Below, piece by piece: positions 18,470-28,900 of a DNA stretch of 64,000 bases (position 1 is its first letter; each line of letters starts with the position of its first letter). Below the pieces are notes generated by a model. That model was given only the letters and a program-made list of their open reading frames with translations, ran no database searches and was not told where the DNA came from. Position numbers and translations under genes: made by a program. The stretch is from Bradyrhizobium elkanii USDA 76 (GTDB taxonomy: Bacteria > Pseudomonadota > Alphaproteobacteria > Rhizobiales > Xanthobacteraceae), in NCBI RefSeq assembly GCF_023278185.1, contig NZ_CP066356.1, positions 7,246,001 to 7,310,000 of the forward strand, in the 5' to 3' direction.

Positions 18470-21400
18470 AGGCGCCAAGTTTCTTTCGCGCGGTCAATCT
18501 GCGGGCCGACCTCGATCACCCCGACCGGCTGAGCCATTATCACCCAACAACGCGCTCAGTCGCCGTCGTCGATGCTGTTCTTCGCAACGATGCTTCTATT
18601 GTGATCGCCGCCTACGGCAGCGGCAAGTCTTTAGCGGCCGGTATAGGCGCCTTGCTGGTCCGCAACGATGCGGGCGCCAAGGATGCCTTACAGCCGGTCA
18701 TCCGCCGGATGAAGCCGGTAGCTCCGAAATTGTACGCGAAGGCAAAGGATCGGGTTGCGTCCCGATCAAAGGGACTGATCGTCAACCTTGCCGGCTTTGC
18801 ATCGGATGTGGTCGATGCGATGGCAACCGCCGTCGGTGCCCCAAAGCGCATCAAAGAGCTCGACCGCCTTCTGACCTGGATAACTGAGGAGGTCCGCACC
18901 GATCACGTCGCCATCATATGGGACGAATTCGGTAGACACTTGGAAGGCCTCGCGGCCGAGGGACGTGCCCGCGACCTCGATCAGGTCCAGCGCCTTGCCG
19001 AATGGACGTCTCGAGCCAAGAAGCCGACCTCAAGTCTAACGCTTCTCCTGCATCAGAATTTGTCGGCGTATGCTGGCCGGCTGAACCAGACTTCTCGGAA
19101 CGAGTGGAAAAAGATCGAGGGCCGCTTCCGGCAGCTCAGGTTCGTCGAGGATAGCAAGGAGCTCTATTCGCTTGTGGCTGCGGCGGCCGCGCAAAGACGT
19201 GCCCGCAACGTCGCATCGCTGCCGGCCTCGACCCTTGCATCGGTGTCCAGGGCCGCCGTCCAGCATAATTGGTTCGATGGACCGCGTCTGACAAATGAGA
19301 TCGTCGAATTATTGAGGGTCGCCTATCCCATCTCGGCCGGTGCATTGCAGGTCCTGCCGCAGGTTGTCGCTCGGATCGGTCAGAACGAACGCAGCATCTT
19401 TTCTTTCCTGCAAGCGATGGACCTGTCGAAGCCCGTCGGAGTGGAAGAAGTTTATCGCTTCTTCTCGCAATTCATGCGTACGGATACTGGGCCTGGTGGC
19501 TCGCAGCGACGCTGGTTGGAGACCGAGAGCGCTCGGGCCAAGGCTGAAAGCGATATTGAACGCGAGCTGCTGGCGGCCGCGTGTCTTTTCCAGCTTGGCG
19601 CCAGCGGGGAGCGTCGCCGTTTGACGAAAGCCGCACTGATCACGGCCGTGGTATCGCGCGGCATCTCGATCAGCCAGGTCAGCTCAGGTCTCGAAAAGCT
19701 TCTCGAACGGCGACTCCTGATCTATCGGGAGAGGAATGACGACGTATCACTCTGGCACGGTATCGATGTCGACATCCCCGCTCGCGTAGCTGAGGAATGC
19801 GCCCGCCGCGAGGATCAGTTTGATCTCGTCTCTTTCCTCAATGCACGGCATCCGGCACCGATATTGCGCGCTCCTCGGCATAACGCACGGTTTGGGACCT
19901 CCCGTTACCTGGCTGGTCGTTATGTTATGCCCTCCCAGGTTCGCCAGCCAATGGAGACTAACGGGGGCAGCGCGTGGGGATCCGTCGATTTCGTCCTCGC
20001 CGACGCGGCAGACGGTATCGAGGAAGCGAAATCGGCAGCGGCAAGTTCGGATCCTCAATATCGCCGTCTAATCGTGATTCCCCGTAAGCCTCTCGCAATT
20101 ACCGAGGCGGCCCTCGAGCTTGCGGCGCTAGAGGCGCTGAGGGAAGATGAGGAATTCCTCTCTCGTGATCCGCTTGTAAGGCCGGAGCTCGACGAACTGC
20201 TCGCGCTAGCGCGGCGGCAGTTGGCATCGACACTCCATAAACTCACCAGCGATCGCGCAGGAGGTGCCGACTGGCATCTCGGCGGACGCCAAATCCAGAT
20301 CACGATGGATCGGCCGGCGTCGGTAGCGGCGTCCGATCTTCTCGACGCCTGGTATCCCGACACTCCGCGCATGATCAATGACCAATTGATGAGGCAGCGC
20401 GTCTCTCGTCAAATGAGCACCGCGCGGGTCCGGATTCTCATGCGGTCCATGGAACGGACACATGAACCGCGTCTTGGTTACGCCGAGCAGGATGCGTCAG
20501 TCGAAGCATCGGTCTACCGTACGGTCCTCGAGCGCACTGGCCTTCATCGCCCGCTCGATGATCGCTGGGGCTTCGCCAGCCCAAGTCAGCTCGGTGACCC
20601 GGGTCTCCAACGCGCCTGGTCCATCGTCCAGCGATATTTCAGCACGGTAGGTGGCCCCCGGCCGCTATCGGAGCTTGTCTCTGAACTTTCCTCTCCACCA
20701 ATCGGCCTACCGCTCGGCGTTATCCCGATCCTCGTCATGGCAGGATACCGCGCCTTTGCGAAGGTCGTCTCTCTCCGGTCCGAAGGATCCTACGTACAGG
20801 ACATCCTGGGCTTCGAAGCCAGCAAGATGTTCATCGAACCTGAGCGGCACACGATTGAGGTGCATGACGGGCAAGAGCGGACTCTGTCATACTTGTCCGA
20901 GCTGGCCTATGTGCTTACGCACGAGAGGCCGGCCGAGACCGACGAAAGGCTGCGCTTCGCTTACGACGCTTTCGTACGCTGGCGGGCAGCGCTACCGGAG
21001 GGTGCGCGACACTCGGTGCGACTGTCCCCGATGACGCAACGGTTTTTGCGCGAGATCAATCAAGAGGAGGATCCCGCCCGCCTCTTCCTTGAAATCATGC
21101 CGGGGATGTTCGGTAAGGATCATGGACTTGACGGCGTGGTCGAGTCAATAGAGCGCGTCCGCAACGAAATCGACTCGATATTGGACGGATATCTAGAAGA
21201 GGCGGTGCGCATCATCGGCTCGACCTTCCGAATCAACGCCGCCGATGATGCGTTATCGTCGTTGCAAGCCTGGCTCTCCTGTCTCGACGTGGGCATGCTT
21301 ATGAAGCGGGACGATCTCCGCATGACGGATCGAGCCATCCTTCGCACCGCATATGACACAACGAATGGGCGCTACACGCCGCAGAGCCTCGCACGCAGCG

Positions 21401-21639
21401 TTAGCTCTATTCTCCTGCAGCGTGGCTTCGAACAATGGCAGGATTCGACGGCCGGGCAGTTCGCGCTGCTGGTCCGCGAATGTCGCGCAAGGATCGAAGA
21501 CACCGCATTGGCGTCGGAAATTCCTGACGAGCGGCTCGCCCCCATTGTCAGGAACAGGATCGTCGAACTCGAAGGTGTGCTCGCGCGAATAGGACATCGA
21601 GAGCCACGTCAGATCGCAAAGTTTGGAGCACGATCGTGA
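18466..21639 (+). CDS. sspC: large P-loop ATPase of the phosphorothioation operon (SspC-like)
   Basis: This encodes 1057 aa from ATG 18466, which overlaps the sspB stop; a longer in-frame reading back to 18208 would run inside sspB and is not protein-like. Walker A is AYGSGKS at 49-55 and Walker B is VAIIWDEFG with Asp153-Glu154. The rest is helical and unassigned. In Ssp systems the C component is the ATPase working with the B nickase and D sulphur-transfer enzyme. Its size and position here fit. The GTG start of the next gene overlaps its stop. Confidence 0.75.
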   Translation: MKAPSFFRAVNLRADLDHPDRLSHYHPTTRSVAVVDAVLRNDASIVIAAYGSGKSLAAGIGALLVRNDAGAKDALQPVIRRMKPVAPKLYAKAKDRVASRSKGLIVNLAGFASDVVDAMATAVGAPKRIKELDRLLTWITEEVRTDHVAIIWDEFGRHLEGLAAEGRARDLDQVQRLAEWTSRAKKPTSSLTLLLHQNLSAYAGRLNQTSRNEWKKIEGRFRQLRFVEDSKELYSLVAAAAAQRRARNVASLPASTLASVSRAAVQHNWFDGPRLTNEIVELLRVAYPISAGALQVLPQVVARIGQNERSIFSFLQAMDLSKPVGVEEVYRFFSQFMRTDTGPGGSQRRWLETESARAKAESDIERELLAAACLFQLGASGERRRLTKAALITAVVSRGISISQVSSGLEKLLERRLLIYRERNDDVSLWHGIDVDIPARVAEECARREDQFDLVSFLNARHPAPILRAPRHNARFGTSRYLAGRYVMPSQVRQPMETNGGSAWGSVDFVLADAADGIEEAKSAAASSDPQYRRLIVIPRKPLAITEAALELAALEALREDEEFLSRDPLVRPELDELLALARRQLASTLHKLTSDRAGGADWHLGGRQIQITMDRPASVAASDLLDAWYPDTPRMINDQLMRQRVSRQMSTARVRILMRSMERTHEPRLGYAEQDASVEASVYRTVLERTGLHRPLDDRWGFASPSQLGDPGLQRAWSIVQRYFSTVGGPRPLSELVSELSSPPIGLPLGVIPILVMAGYRAFAKVVSLRSEGSYVQDILGFEASKMFIEPERHTIEVHDGQERTLSYLSELAYVLTHERPAETDERLRFAYDAFVRWRAALPEGARHSVRLSPMTQRFLREINQEEDPARLFLEIMPGMFGKDHGLDGVVESIERVRNEIDSILDGYLEEAVRIIGSTFRINAADDALSSLQAWLSCLDVGMLMKRDDLRMTDRAILRTAYDTTNGRYTPQSLARSVSSILLQRGFEQWQDSTAGQFALLVRECRARIEDTALASEIPDERLAPIVRNRIVELEGVLARIGHREPRQIAKFGARS

Positions 21640-22451
21640 ACATAACACCGACACGCTTTCACGATGCCATCCTCGATACGTCCCGACGTCACATCGTTCC
21701 CCTATCTGGCGGAAAAGACTCGACCGCCCTGGCGATCTATCTTGCTCAGAACTTTCCGCTGGTCGATTTCGAGTTCGCATTCTGCGATACAGGTGCGGAG
21801 CTTCCGGAGACCTACGAATATCTGGACCGCCTGGAACACGTGCTCGGTCGACCGATCCGACGCATCTCGGCTCTCGCGTTGTTGCAACTGAAGGAGAAGC
21901 CGGGTCGAACTGCATTCGACGTAATCTTGTACGAGCACTTTGCCGGCTTCTTACCGAGTGCGCGGACGCGCTGGTGCACCCGGATGCTCAAGATCCATCC
22001 CTACGAGCAATATATCGGCTCTGAACCGGCTTATTCTTACATAGCGATACGATCGGATGAAAATCGAGCTGGTTACACGGGCAATGGTAAGCCCGTCCTG
22101 CTGTCGGAGCAGCCCAATATCGTTCCGGTCTATCCCTTCAAGGATTGCGGCCTTCGGCTGGCCGATGTCCAGCGGCTGCTGGACGACAGCGGCCTGGGCG
22201 CCCCCCAATATTACGAATGGCGAAGCCGTTCCGGTTGTTATTTCTGCTTCTATCAGCAAATCGGTGAATGGCAGGGCTTGAAGGAACGACACCCCGACCT
22301 GTTTGAGAAGGCTAAGGAATACGAACAGACTAGTAGCAGCCGCAATTACACCTGGGTGGACGGCCGCTCGTTAGCCGAACTCGAGACGCTGCCTCGTCGA
22401 CCAATGAAGCCGAAGGCTGACCACGCTGGCTGTGCAATCTGTCATCTCTGA
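21636..22451 (+). CDS. sspD: PAPS-reductase/ATP-pyrophosphatase family sulphur transferase (SspD/DndC-like)
   Basis: This encodes 271 aa from a GTG at 21636 that overlaps the previous stop (GTGA). The PP-loop SGGKDST at 24-30 marks an ATP pyrophosphatase. Cysteines at RWCTR, in CYFC, and in the C-terminal CAIC are suited to an iron-sulphur cluster or sulphur relay, as in DndC. The enzyme would adenylate the DNA phosphate and introduce sulphur delivered by the desulfurase. It ends 7 bp before the next gene. Confidence 0.85.
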   Translation: MNITPTRFHDAILDTSRRHIVPLSGGKDSTALAIYLAQNFPLVDFEFAFCDTGAELPETYEYLDRLEHVLGRPIRRISALALLQLKEKPGRTAFDVILYEHFAGFLPSARTRWCTRMLKIHPYEQYIGSEPAYSYIAIRSDENRAGYTGNGKPVLLSEQPNIVPVYPFKDCGLRLADVQRLLDDSGLGAPQYYEWRSRSGCYFCFYQQIGEWQGLKERHPDLFEKAKEYEQTSSSRNYTWVDGRSLAELETLPRRPMKPKADHAGCAICHL

Positions 22452-22458
22452 GGCCGTC

Positions 22459-24315
22459 ATGTCGTCCAGATTTATCGATTTTCTTTCTCAGTACGGTCCG
22501 AGCGCAGCGACCGACGCACTCGTCGATGAGCACGCCCCAGTCCTCGTCGAAGAGTTCGGCATCAGCTGTCCCATCGAAATTCCTCCTCCGCGCATGAAGG
22601 AAATCTCGGCTGCGCTTCTCGGCGCCGAGCCTCGAAGCGTCTTTCTTACTGGCACTGCCGGCGACGGCAAAACATTCCACCTCCGCAAGTTCCTTCTCGA
22701 ACTTGTGGGCAGCGACGCGGAAACGTCCACGATCTGGACGAACGCCTCCAACAGTGGGGGAATCATAGAGCGCGACCTGCCGTCAGGCCGAAAGCTGCGG
22801 ATCATTCGGGACGTGAGCGCTCTACCGGCAGGCGAGAAAATCGCCCAGGTTCGGGCCGCAGCGAATTCCATCCGATCCGCTCAGCCGGAGACCATCTTCC
22901 TCGTAGCAGCAAACGACGGCCAGCTCCTTGACTCCTTCTTCGCTGCTGGATCGGACGATGAGGCTGGAAGCCTTTGCCGCAAGATCTATCAAGAAATGAT
23001 CCGGATGATGCGGACGGGTCAGGAGACCCCCAAACCCGACTTCGCATTTTCCATGTTCAACTTGAGCCACACGCTCGATGACGCTTCGTTAGATGCATTG
23101 CTCGATACCATACTTGGGCATCCGGACTGGGAAAGCGGATGTTCCAGTTGTCCGCGCGCCGCAGAAGTCGTGAACCCCTGCCCAATCAGGTACAACCGTT
23201 CTTTGCTCATCGGCTCCGATGGTAGCGAGTCTTTCCGCACACGAATAAAGACGCTGGTCCGTCTCGCCGCGGCCAACGATCAGCACATCCCTATCCGCTA
23301 TTTGCTAATGCTCATTGTCAATGTTCTACTCGGATCTTCTCAGAAGCCGGGACGGCCTCTTCTGAACTGCGCTACGATTATCAAGGCGAAGACTCCACTC
23401 TATCGATTCACGAATCCGTACAACAACGCCTGCGGCGTGAACATTCGAGATCCTGAGAAGCGGCGCAAGAATCCATTCTTCGCGATGGTGGCATCTCTCG
23501 GCATCGGCATGGAGACCGACAACGAGATCGATGCGCTTCTGTTGGCAAGACATACGGACAATCCGGCAAGAAAGTCGTTGTTCGAGAAGGACACGATCTA
23601 TGGAGATCGCATCTTTGATGGCCCGCTCGACCACTATGCAAAACGCGGCTCCGAGCGTCAGGATGCACAGGAAGCCAAGGATCTCCGTGAGGCACTACAA
23701 ACGCAGCGCCGTCGGCTATTCTTCAAACTCGGCGACGAGGGCTCTTCGGGAACCGGCATATCCCCTTGGAGATTGACGGTATTCCGCCATGCTGGAGAGT
23801 ACGAGCAGATCTGCACAGCCTTGAAGTCCGGAAATGCTTCAGGCGAAGCGCTGCGTCAGATCGTGCTCGGTATCAATAGAACACTGACCGGACTGATGGC
23901 CAGCGACGGCGAGAAGCTCTGGTTGACCGGCGTCGTCGGCCGTGCGGACGGTACCGGTGGACGCCTAGCGATGGGGGAACCTTTGGGAGCCGTCGCCAGT
24001 AGCTGGGCTCGTGTCCAGCTACAGTTTGATGCGGACCGTTCTTGCCCTGCGCTTGTCGCCGCCGAAAAGGGCATTTCAAGAGAGCTGCCCCGCCTAACGA
24101 TTACACCCCTACTCTTCGAGTATCTCAAGCGAGTGGCCGGCGGATCTCTGCCGTCGAGCTTCTCCAGACAATGTCATCAAGAAATTCGCCATTTCGCTGT
24201 GCGGCTGGCATCCGCGCTGTACGGTCACGCGGACCAAGAGACAACGGTAATTCGAATGGTCGATCTGGATGCCGTGGGCCGTCTTCACGAAAACATTCTC
24301 GAGATCGGAACTTAA
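22459..24315 (+). CDS. sspF: P-loop ATPase, restriction component (SspF/DptF-like)
   Basis: This encodes 618 aa. ATG 22459 is chosen; an ATG at 22432 would overlap sspD by 20 bp. Walker A is GTAGDGKT at 65-72. Two Cys pairs (CSSCP, then C shortly after, about 233-248) could bind zinc. Size and location match DptF, the first of the three phosphorothioation-dependent restriction proteins. Such proteins act with G and H to damage DNA lacking the modification. Its exact biochemical role is not established by sequence. Confidence 0.7.
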   Translation: MSSRFIDFLSQYGPSAATDALVDEHAPVLVEEFGISCPIEIPPPRMKEISAALLGAEPRSVFLTGTAGDGKTFHLRKFLLELVGSDAETSTIWTNASNSGGIIERDLPSGRKLRIIRDVSALPAGEKIAQVRAAANSIRSAQPETIFLVAANDGQLLDSFFAAGSDDEAGSLCRKIYQEMIRMMRTGQETPKPDFAFSMFNLSHTLDDASLDALLDTILGHPDWESGCSSCPRAAEVVNPCPIRYNRSLLIGSDGSESFRTRIKTLVRLAAANDQHIPIRYLLMLIVNVLLGSSQKPGRPLLNCATIIKAKTPLYRFTNPYNNACGVNIRDPEKRRKNPFFAMVASLGIGMETDNEIDALLLARHTDNPARKSLFEKDTIYGDRIFDGPLDHYAKRGSERQDAQEAKDLREALQTQRRRLFFKLGDEGSSGTGISPWRLTVFRHAGEYEQICTALKSGNASGEALRQIVLGINRTLTGLMASDGEKLWLTGVVGRADGTGGRLAMGEPLGAVASSWARVQLQFDADRSCPALVAAEKGISRELPRLTITPLLFEYLKRVAGGSLPSSFSRQCHQEIRHFAVRLASALYGHADQETTVIRMVDLDAVGRLHENILEIGT

Positions 24316-24318
24316 AAT

Positions 24319-25974
24319 ATGCCGATTCAAGACAAGGATAAGGTTTTGCTAAGCGCCAGAGCGCTTAAGCTCCCGCGTCAGCTCGACCTTCGCAACGTCA
24401 AGAACTGGCCTGAATATGCGATTTGGGGGCTTGCACTGCATCAAGAGCAACTTCCTTGGTTTACGTTGGTCGAATTTATACAGATTTGTGCCGACAAGCA
24501 CAGGAAGCGACCGGTTGCGGCCTCCGAGAATCCGATCTTTGACATTTCAACCGCCACCCGCGCAGTCGATCCGATCCATGAGGAATTTGGATACACAATC
24601 CGCGCGAACATGCTGTTGCGTCATCTTGTGTTCAGAGACGAGGAGATTGATCGGCTCAGGAAGGATCGAGGCCCGATGGCCGACGACGACGCGATGTGGT
24701 CGGCGTGGTTGGGAAAGACCAATGAGGACGTCGCGCAACACGTTCCAGATGGTTATGTCAACAAAGTACGCAGAGCTCTCGGTCCCGAATTTGAGAAATT
24801 CGCGACAGCGGTCGAGCTTCTGCGAGGCGCGGAAGTCGAAGCAGGTAGTCGCCGGCGCATTACCTCGCGACATCTCCTGCCTCTCGGTTCAGCAATGCTC
24901 TTCGCCGATGGGGACGTGAAGAAAGACGGTCAGCTGGAGTACGACCGTCGATTCATGCGTCGTACCGGCGAGTTGGTCTGGCTGATGGTCAACCGCTCCT
25001 CAATGCGAGAGCAGCTAGGCGACACGATTGAGAGCCGGTTCTTCCACAGCAACGACGTCCTGAACCGCGCGGCAACCATATTGGCTGCAGACGAAGACTC
25101 GGTGCAAGACGGAACGCCAGGAAACTGTCGCTGCGTCGGCTATCTACCCATCGCAAAAATGCAAGTGTACGAGGACCTGGCCCACGACCTGGCCAGGGTG
25201 CTCGGGATGAAGGACCTTCATTTGTCAATCTGCCTCGATGCGGCGATGCGGCTGATTGGTTTCCACCTCATCAGATACATGTTGCAGCGTGCGGTCGACG
25301 TCGCTGGCGAAGCGGCGCACTCCCCCTTCCTTCTCGATATGATTGGAACAAATAGCCCACACATCGTACGTCGCTCGAAAGAACACTTCATGGCGCACAG
25401 GCAACTGCCGGAACGAGCCATCGAGCGGTTCTTTGCCGATTTTGAAACCTCGGATGAATGGAAGACGGTCGGCACCAAGAACCTTGCGATTAGCGCAGCG
25501 CAAAGCCTTATCTTGGAACGGTTCGGCTACAAGACCTCAATCGACGAGATTCATACGCAATTGTCTTCGGCGCGGCAAAGCGCCGTCGATTCCGCCTTGT
25601 CCTCAATCGGAGCCATCCTGCCTGCTTACGGGAGCCGCATAGGTCTGCTTACATCGCGGCGCGGTTTTGGCACTTGGTACGGCCCGAACGATCAGTTCCT
25701 CGAAGCGCTCGTTCTCGCCAACGTCTCGAGGCCGATGGAATTTCAAAAATTCCTTCGCCGCCTGTTTAACCGGTATCGTATCGTTGTTGGACGCCATGAA
25801 GCGCTGGATCCGCTTGCATATGGCACGGTGCCAGCTCCAGTTCAGGATCTGGAGAGGAATCAAACTCGGCTTGAAGAACGACTCCGCATGCTCGGATTGC
25901 TCGAACGGAAGTCGGACGCCATTGCCTTCGTGATCAACCCTTACGTTACGGAGCGCACGCATGTCGCAGCTTGA
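24319..25974 (+). CDS. sspG: restriction component of unknown fold (SspG/DptG-like)
   Basis: This encodes 551 aa, starting 3 bp after sspF ends. I see no nucleotide-binding or nuclease motif. The protein looks soluble and largely helical. It sits exactly where DptG lies between F and H, and its last 14 bp overlap the start of sspH, so it belongs to the same translational unit. The name is given on position and size; sequence identity to DptG could not be checked. Confidence 0.6.
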   Translation: MPIQDKDKVLLSARALKLPRQLDLRNVKNWPEYAIWGLALHQEQLPWFTLVEFIQICADKHRKRPVAASENPIFDISTATRAVDPIHEEFGYTIRANMLLRHLVFRDEEIDRLRKDRGPMADDDAMWSAWLGKTNEDVAQHVPDGYVNKVRRALGPEFEKFATAVELLRGAEVEAGSRRRITSRHLLPLGSAMLFADGDVKKDGQLEYDRRFMRRTGELVWLMVNRSSMREQLGDTIESRFFHSNDVLNRAATILAADEDSVQDGTPGNCRCVGYLPIAKMQVYEDLAHDLARVLGMKDLHLSICLDAAMRLIGFHLIRYMLQRAVDVAGEAAHSPFLLDMIGTNSPHIVRRSKEHFMAHRQLPERAIERFFADFETSDEWKTVGTKNLAISAAQSLILERFGYKTSIDEIHTQLSSARQSAVDSALSSIGAILPAYGSRIGLLTSRRGFGTWYGPNDQFLEALVLANVSRPMEFQKFLRRLFNRYRIVVGRHEALDPLAYGTVPAPVQDLERNQTRLEERLRMLGLLERKSDAIAFVINPYVTERTHVAA

Positions 25975-28900
25975 TGCCTGCTCGCTCGTCGCACAGGTTG
26001 CCGCTCAACGCGTTGAAGAGATGGTCTCCGACAACGGAAATGGAGTCCGATCTCTTCTGGCACTAGTCGGATTTCCGAACGAGCAAACTGACGCTATCGG
26101 AACCCTGTTGAAAGGCCGGCACTCGACCTATGAGATCGTTGTGAACGAGGTTGGAAGCAATGCCGTTGCCTATCGCAACAAGCGCCGTCCGGGTTCCGAG
26201 GCTACAATCATCTCAATTCCCCTGGACGAGCTCGCGAGCGTCGAGCAGAGCCTCGGTCACGTCACCGTAGTTGGCGAGCCGGCTCTTCTCGCGCCATCGG
26301 AAGCGGCTGCATGGGCTTCGATTGCCCTGCACTCTCACACCGTTAATCCCAGCGAAGAAATACTCTCTCAACTTCGGAATGTGATCGAAGGTCTGCTTAA
26401 ATCGGAGGTCGCCAATTCCGCGACAATGGTAGGCTCATTCGTTAGTGAGGTAGTAAACCTTCACGCAGGCCGAAGCGGACTGCCTATTGCGGATGCCGTA
26501 CGTCAGAGCATGTACTTGTTGCAGCTCGTTGCGCCTCCATTGGACGGCAAGTCCAAGAGCATCGTTGCCAGCGCAAACGAAGCAAAGCGATATTTCGTTC
26601 GAGCTCGGACAGAATTCCGTCCTTACCTCGATCTCCAGACGCCGGACGGAAAGAACGTCGGCCGTGACAACGTGTTGAAGCGCATCGAGGAGGACGCAGC
26701 AGCAAGACCTACCGATCTCGACGCAGATATGGTTAGAGACGCCGTTCGAACCCTCGTGCAGGACCGGAGCATACGCGCGGACGTTTGGTCCGCGGCGAAG
26801 GAGACGGTCGCACAGTTCCCTTGGGAGCAACTGGAGCCGTATTTCGCCGAGCGTCGGACAAAGCCAACACCTTCTAGGCTGGGTGCCGAGACGCTCGCCT
26901 TCTTCGACGACGAATTTCCGGGTGAACTTACGGAAGCTGAAAGAGAACTTATTACTCCACTTAAGTCGGAGACGTCGAAAGCTGCCATCACGGACGAGGT
27001 TCGTGATTTCTTTGCCCGCCGCCGCGATCAAATCAAGGACAACCCGTCGCTGATGAAGCGCTGGCAACGTCTCATCTTCCGCAAGGAGATCGAAGATGAA
27101 GACCTCCTCGGGGGCCTTCTCAGGCTCGCCGAACGTGTGGCGATCGAAGGGGCCGACGATGACCTCAAGGATCCAGTCCTCCATGTCAAATTGGCCAACA
27201 GCGAAAAGAGAAGTTTTTGGACAGAAACACAGAACACAGGCTTGTGTCGCTATCTGCGGGACCGATATCGAGGCCTCAAGGATGCACTTGGTTCAGGTGT
27301 TAACCTCGATTTTGGCAAGTGCTGGGATTTCACTCTCCCGTGGGACGACAAAGATCTCGACGTCGTGACGTCGACGTCGAAGACTCACACTGAATTTCAG
27401 TTCGAGGGCTTTCTCGTCGAACGAGACCAGATCGGCGGCGACGGCGGAGTCGCCAAGTCGACTCTCAGCCGAGCATCGGCCGGAAAGCTTGTCTGGCAAC
27501 CTCCGGTACATTCGATCGTTACGGCTTTCTCCGCTGACCTGGACGTGCATGTCCCTTCGCGCAAGGGTAATGTATTCATCATGGAGACGCGCGCCGTAGC
27601 CGCGCGCGGCAAAACTGGCAGGAAGGTCGTCGACCTCCGTAATCGGAGCACAATTGTCGGCTCATTCCACACAAGCGACGGAGCTCTTTTCGACCCGGAT
27701 CGCGATGGAGCCCGGATCGACAAGTGCGTGGAAGCTACCGTCTCGAGATTAAAGGATCTAACGATTCTCACTCCGACGGACGCCGAGGATGTCGCGAACG
27801 CTTGGAACAAGTTTGCAGAAGCATACACGTCGGCTCTGACAGACTTTGCATACGGCGCGGGTCTATCATCTACTTTGCTGTTCAAGCAGGCTGACCTCTA
27901 CGGTGAGTTACTGCAGGTACTCGCGACGAAAGCACGGGCGCCAAGATGCCGAGCAGAACTTTGGAAAGCTATCCTAAGTATCGGAACTGTCCGGGTCACC
28001 GCCGATGCAGCCTCAGTGATAGTCACGCCATGGCATCCGCTGCGATTGGCCGAAATGGCCGCGAAGGCAAGACAGTGCGGCAACGCGATCCAGACGATCG
28101 TCGCCGACCGGATCCGAAGCGGCATGTCCGATTTTGTGGAGAGGCGCGTCTCAGGATTCGGACAGTCTTACTACGGCGACATCTGCTTCATTGACGATGA
28201 CAGTGGAGGTGAGCCGACGCTAGGCATCGAAGTCGAGCGGGTTGGCGACTACGGCCTGCTACAATCGCCAGTAGGCGGTGCCGCGGCACTACTCGACGAT
28301 TCGGCGGAAGACGCCGTTAGAGCATTCGAAGAAGTAAGCGAACGCTATCTGGAACTACGCCCTCACGAGAGAGATCATTTCAGCACCGCCATTTACAACG
28401 CCGACTCGACCGAACTTCCTTCTCTTCTAGCTGACGCTCTGGGACAAAAGGTCGCAGGAGAGAACGACTTCCGATGTGAACTAACCATCATGCACGATGA
28501 TCCCGACCGACTGCGGAGGATCTATCGCGAGCAAAACGAACGTATCGGCAGAGAACTGGCTGGAGCACTGACGACCGAAGCCACCAGGACCTACCTTTCC
28601 AGGCTTCGTGTCGGATTTTTGTCGTCAAATCCCTCGTCGGCAGGCGGACGCGCGATCGACGTCAAGCCGCACGACCTGGTACTTCTGCAGGACACCATCT
28701 CAAGACTGGCTCGCATCGCATGGCGCCGTCATCCGGAGAATGATGCCGCAAACCCGCCAACGTGGATGGAGCACATTCCCACGGATATCGGTCGACGCAA
28801 GCCCTTCCTGCTGGGTGATGATTCGTCATCGGTCTATCTGACGGCCCCGTCCAGCCCTCCCGCAGCCCAGACCTACATCGACCGGATACACGATTTTCTC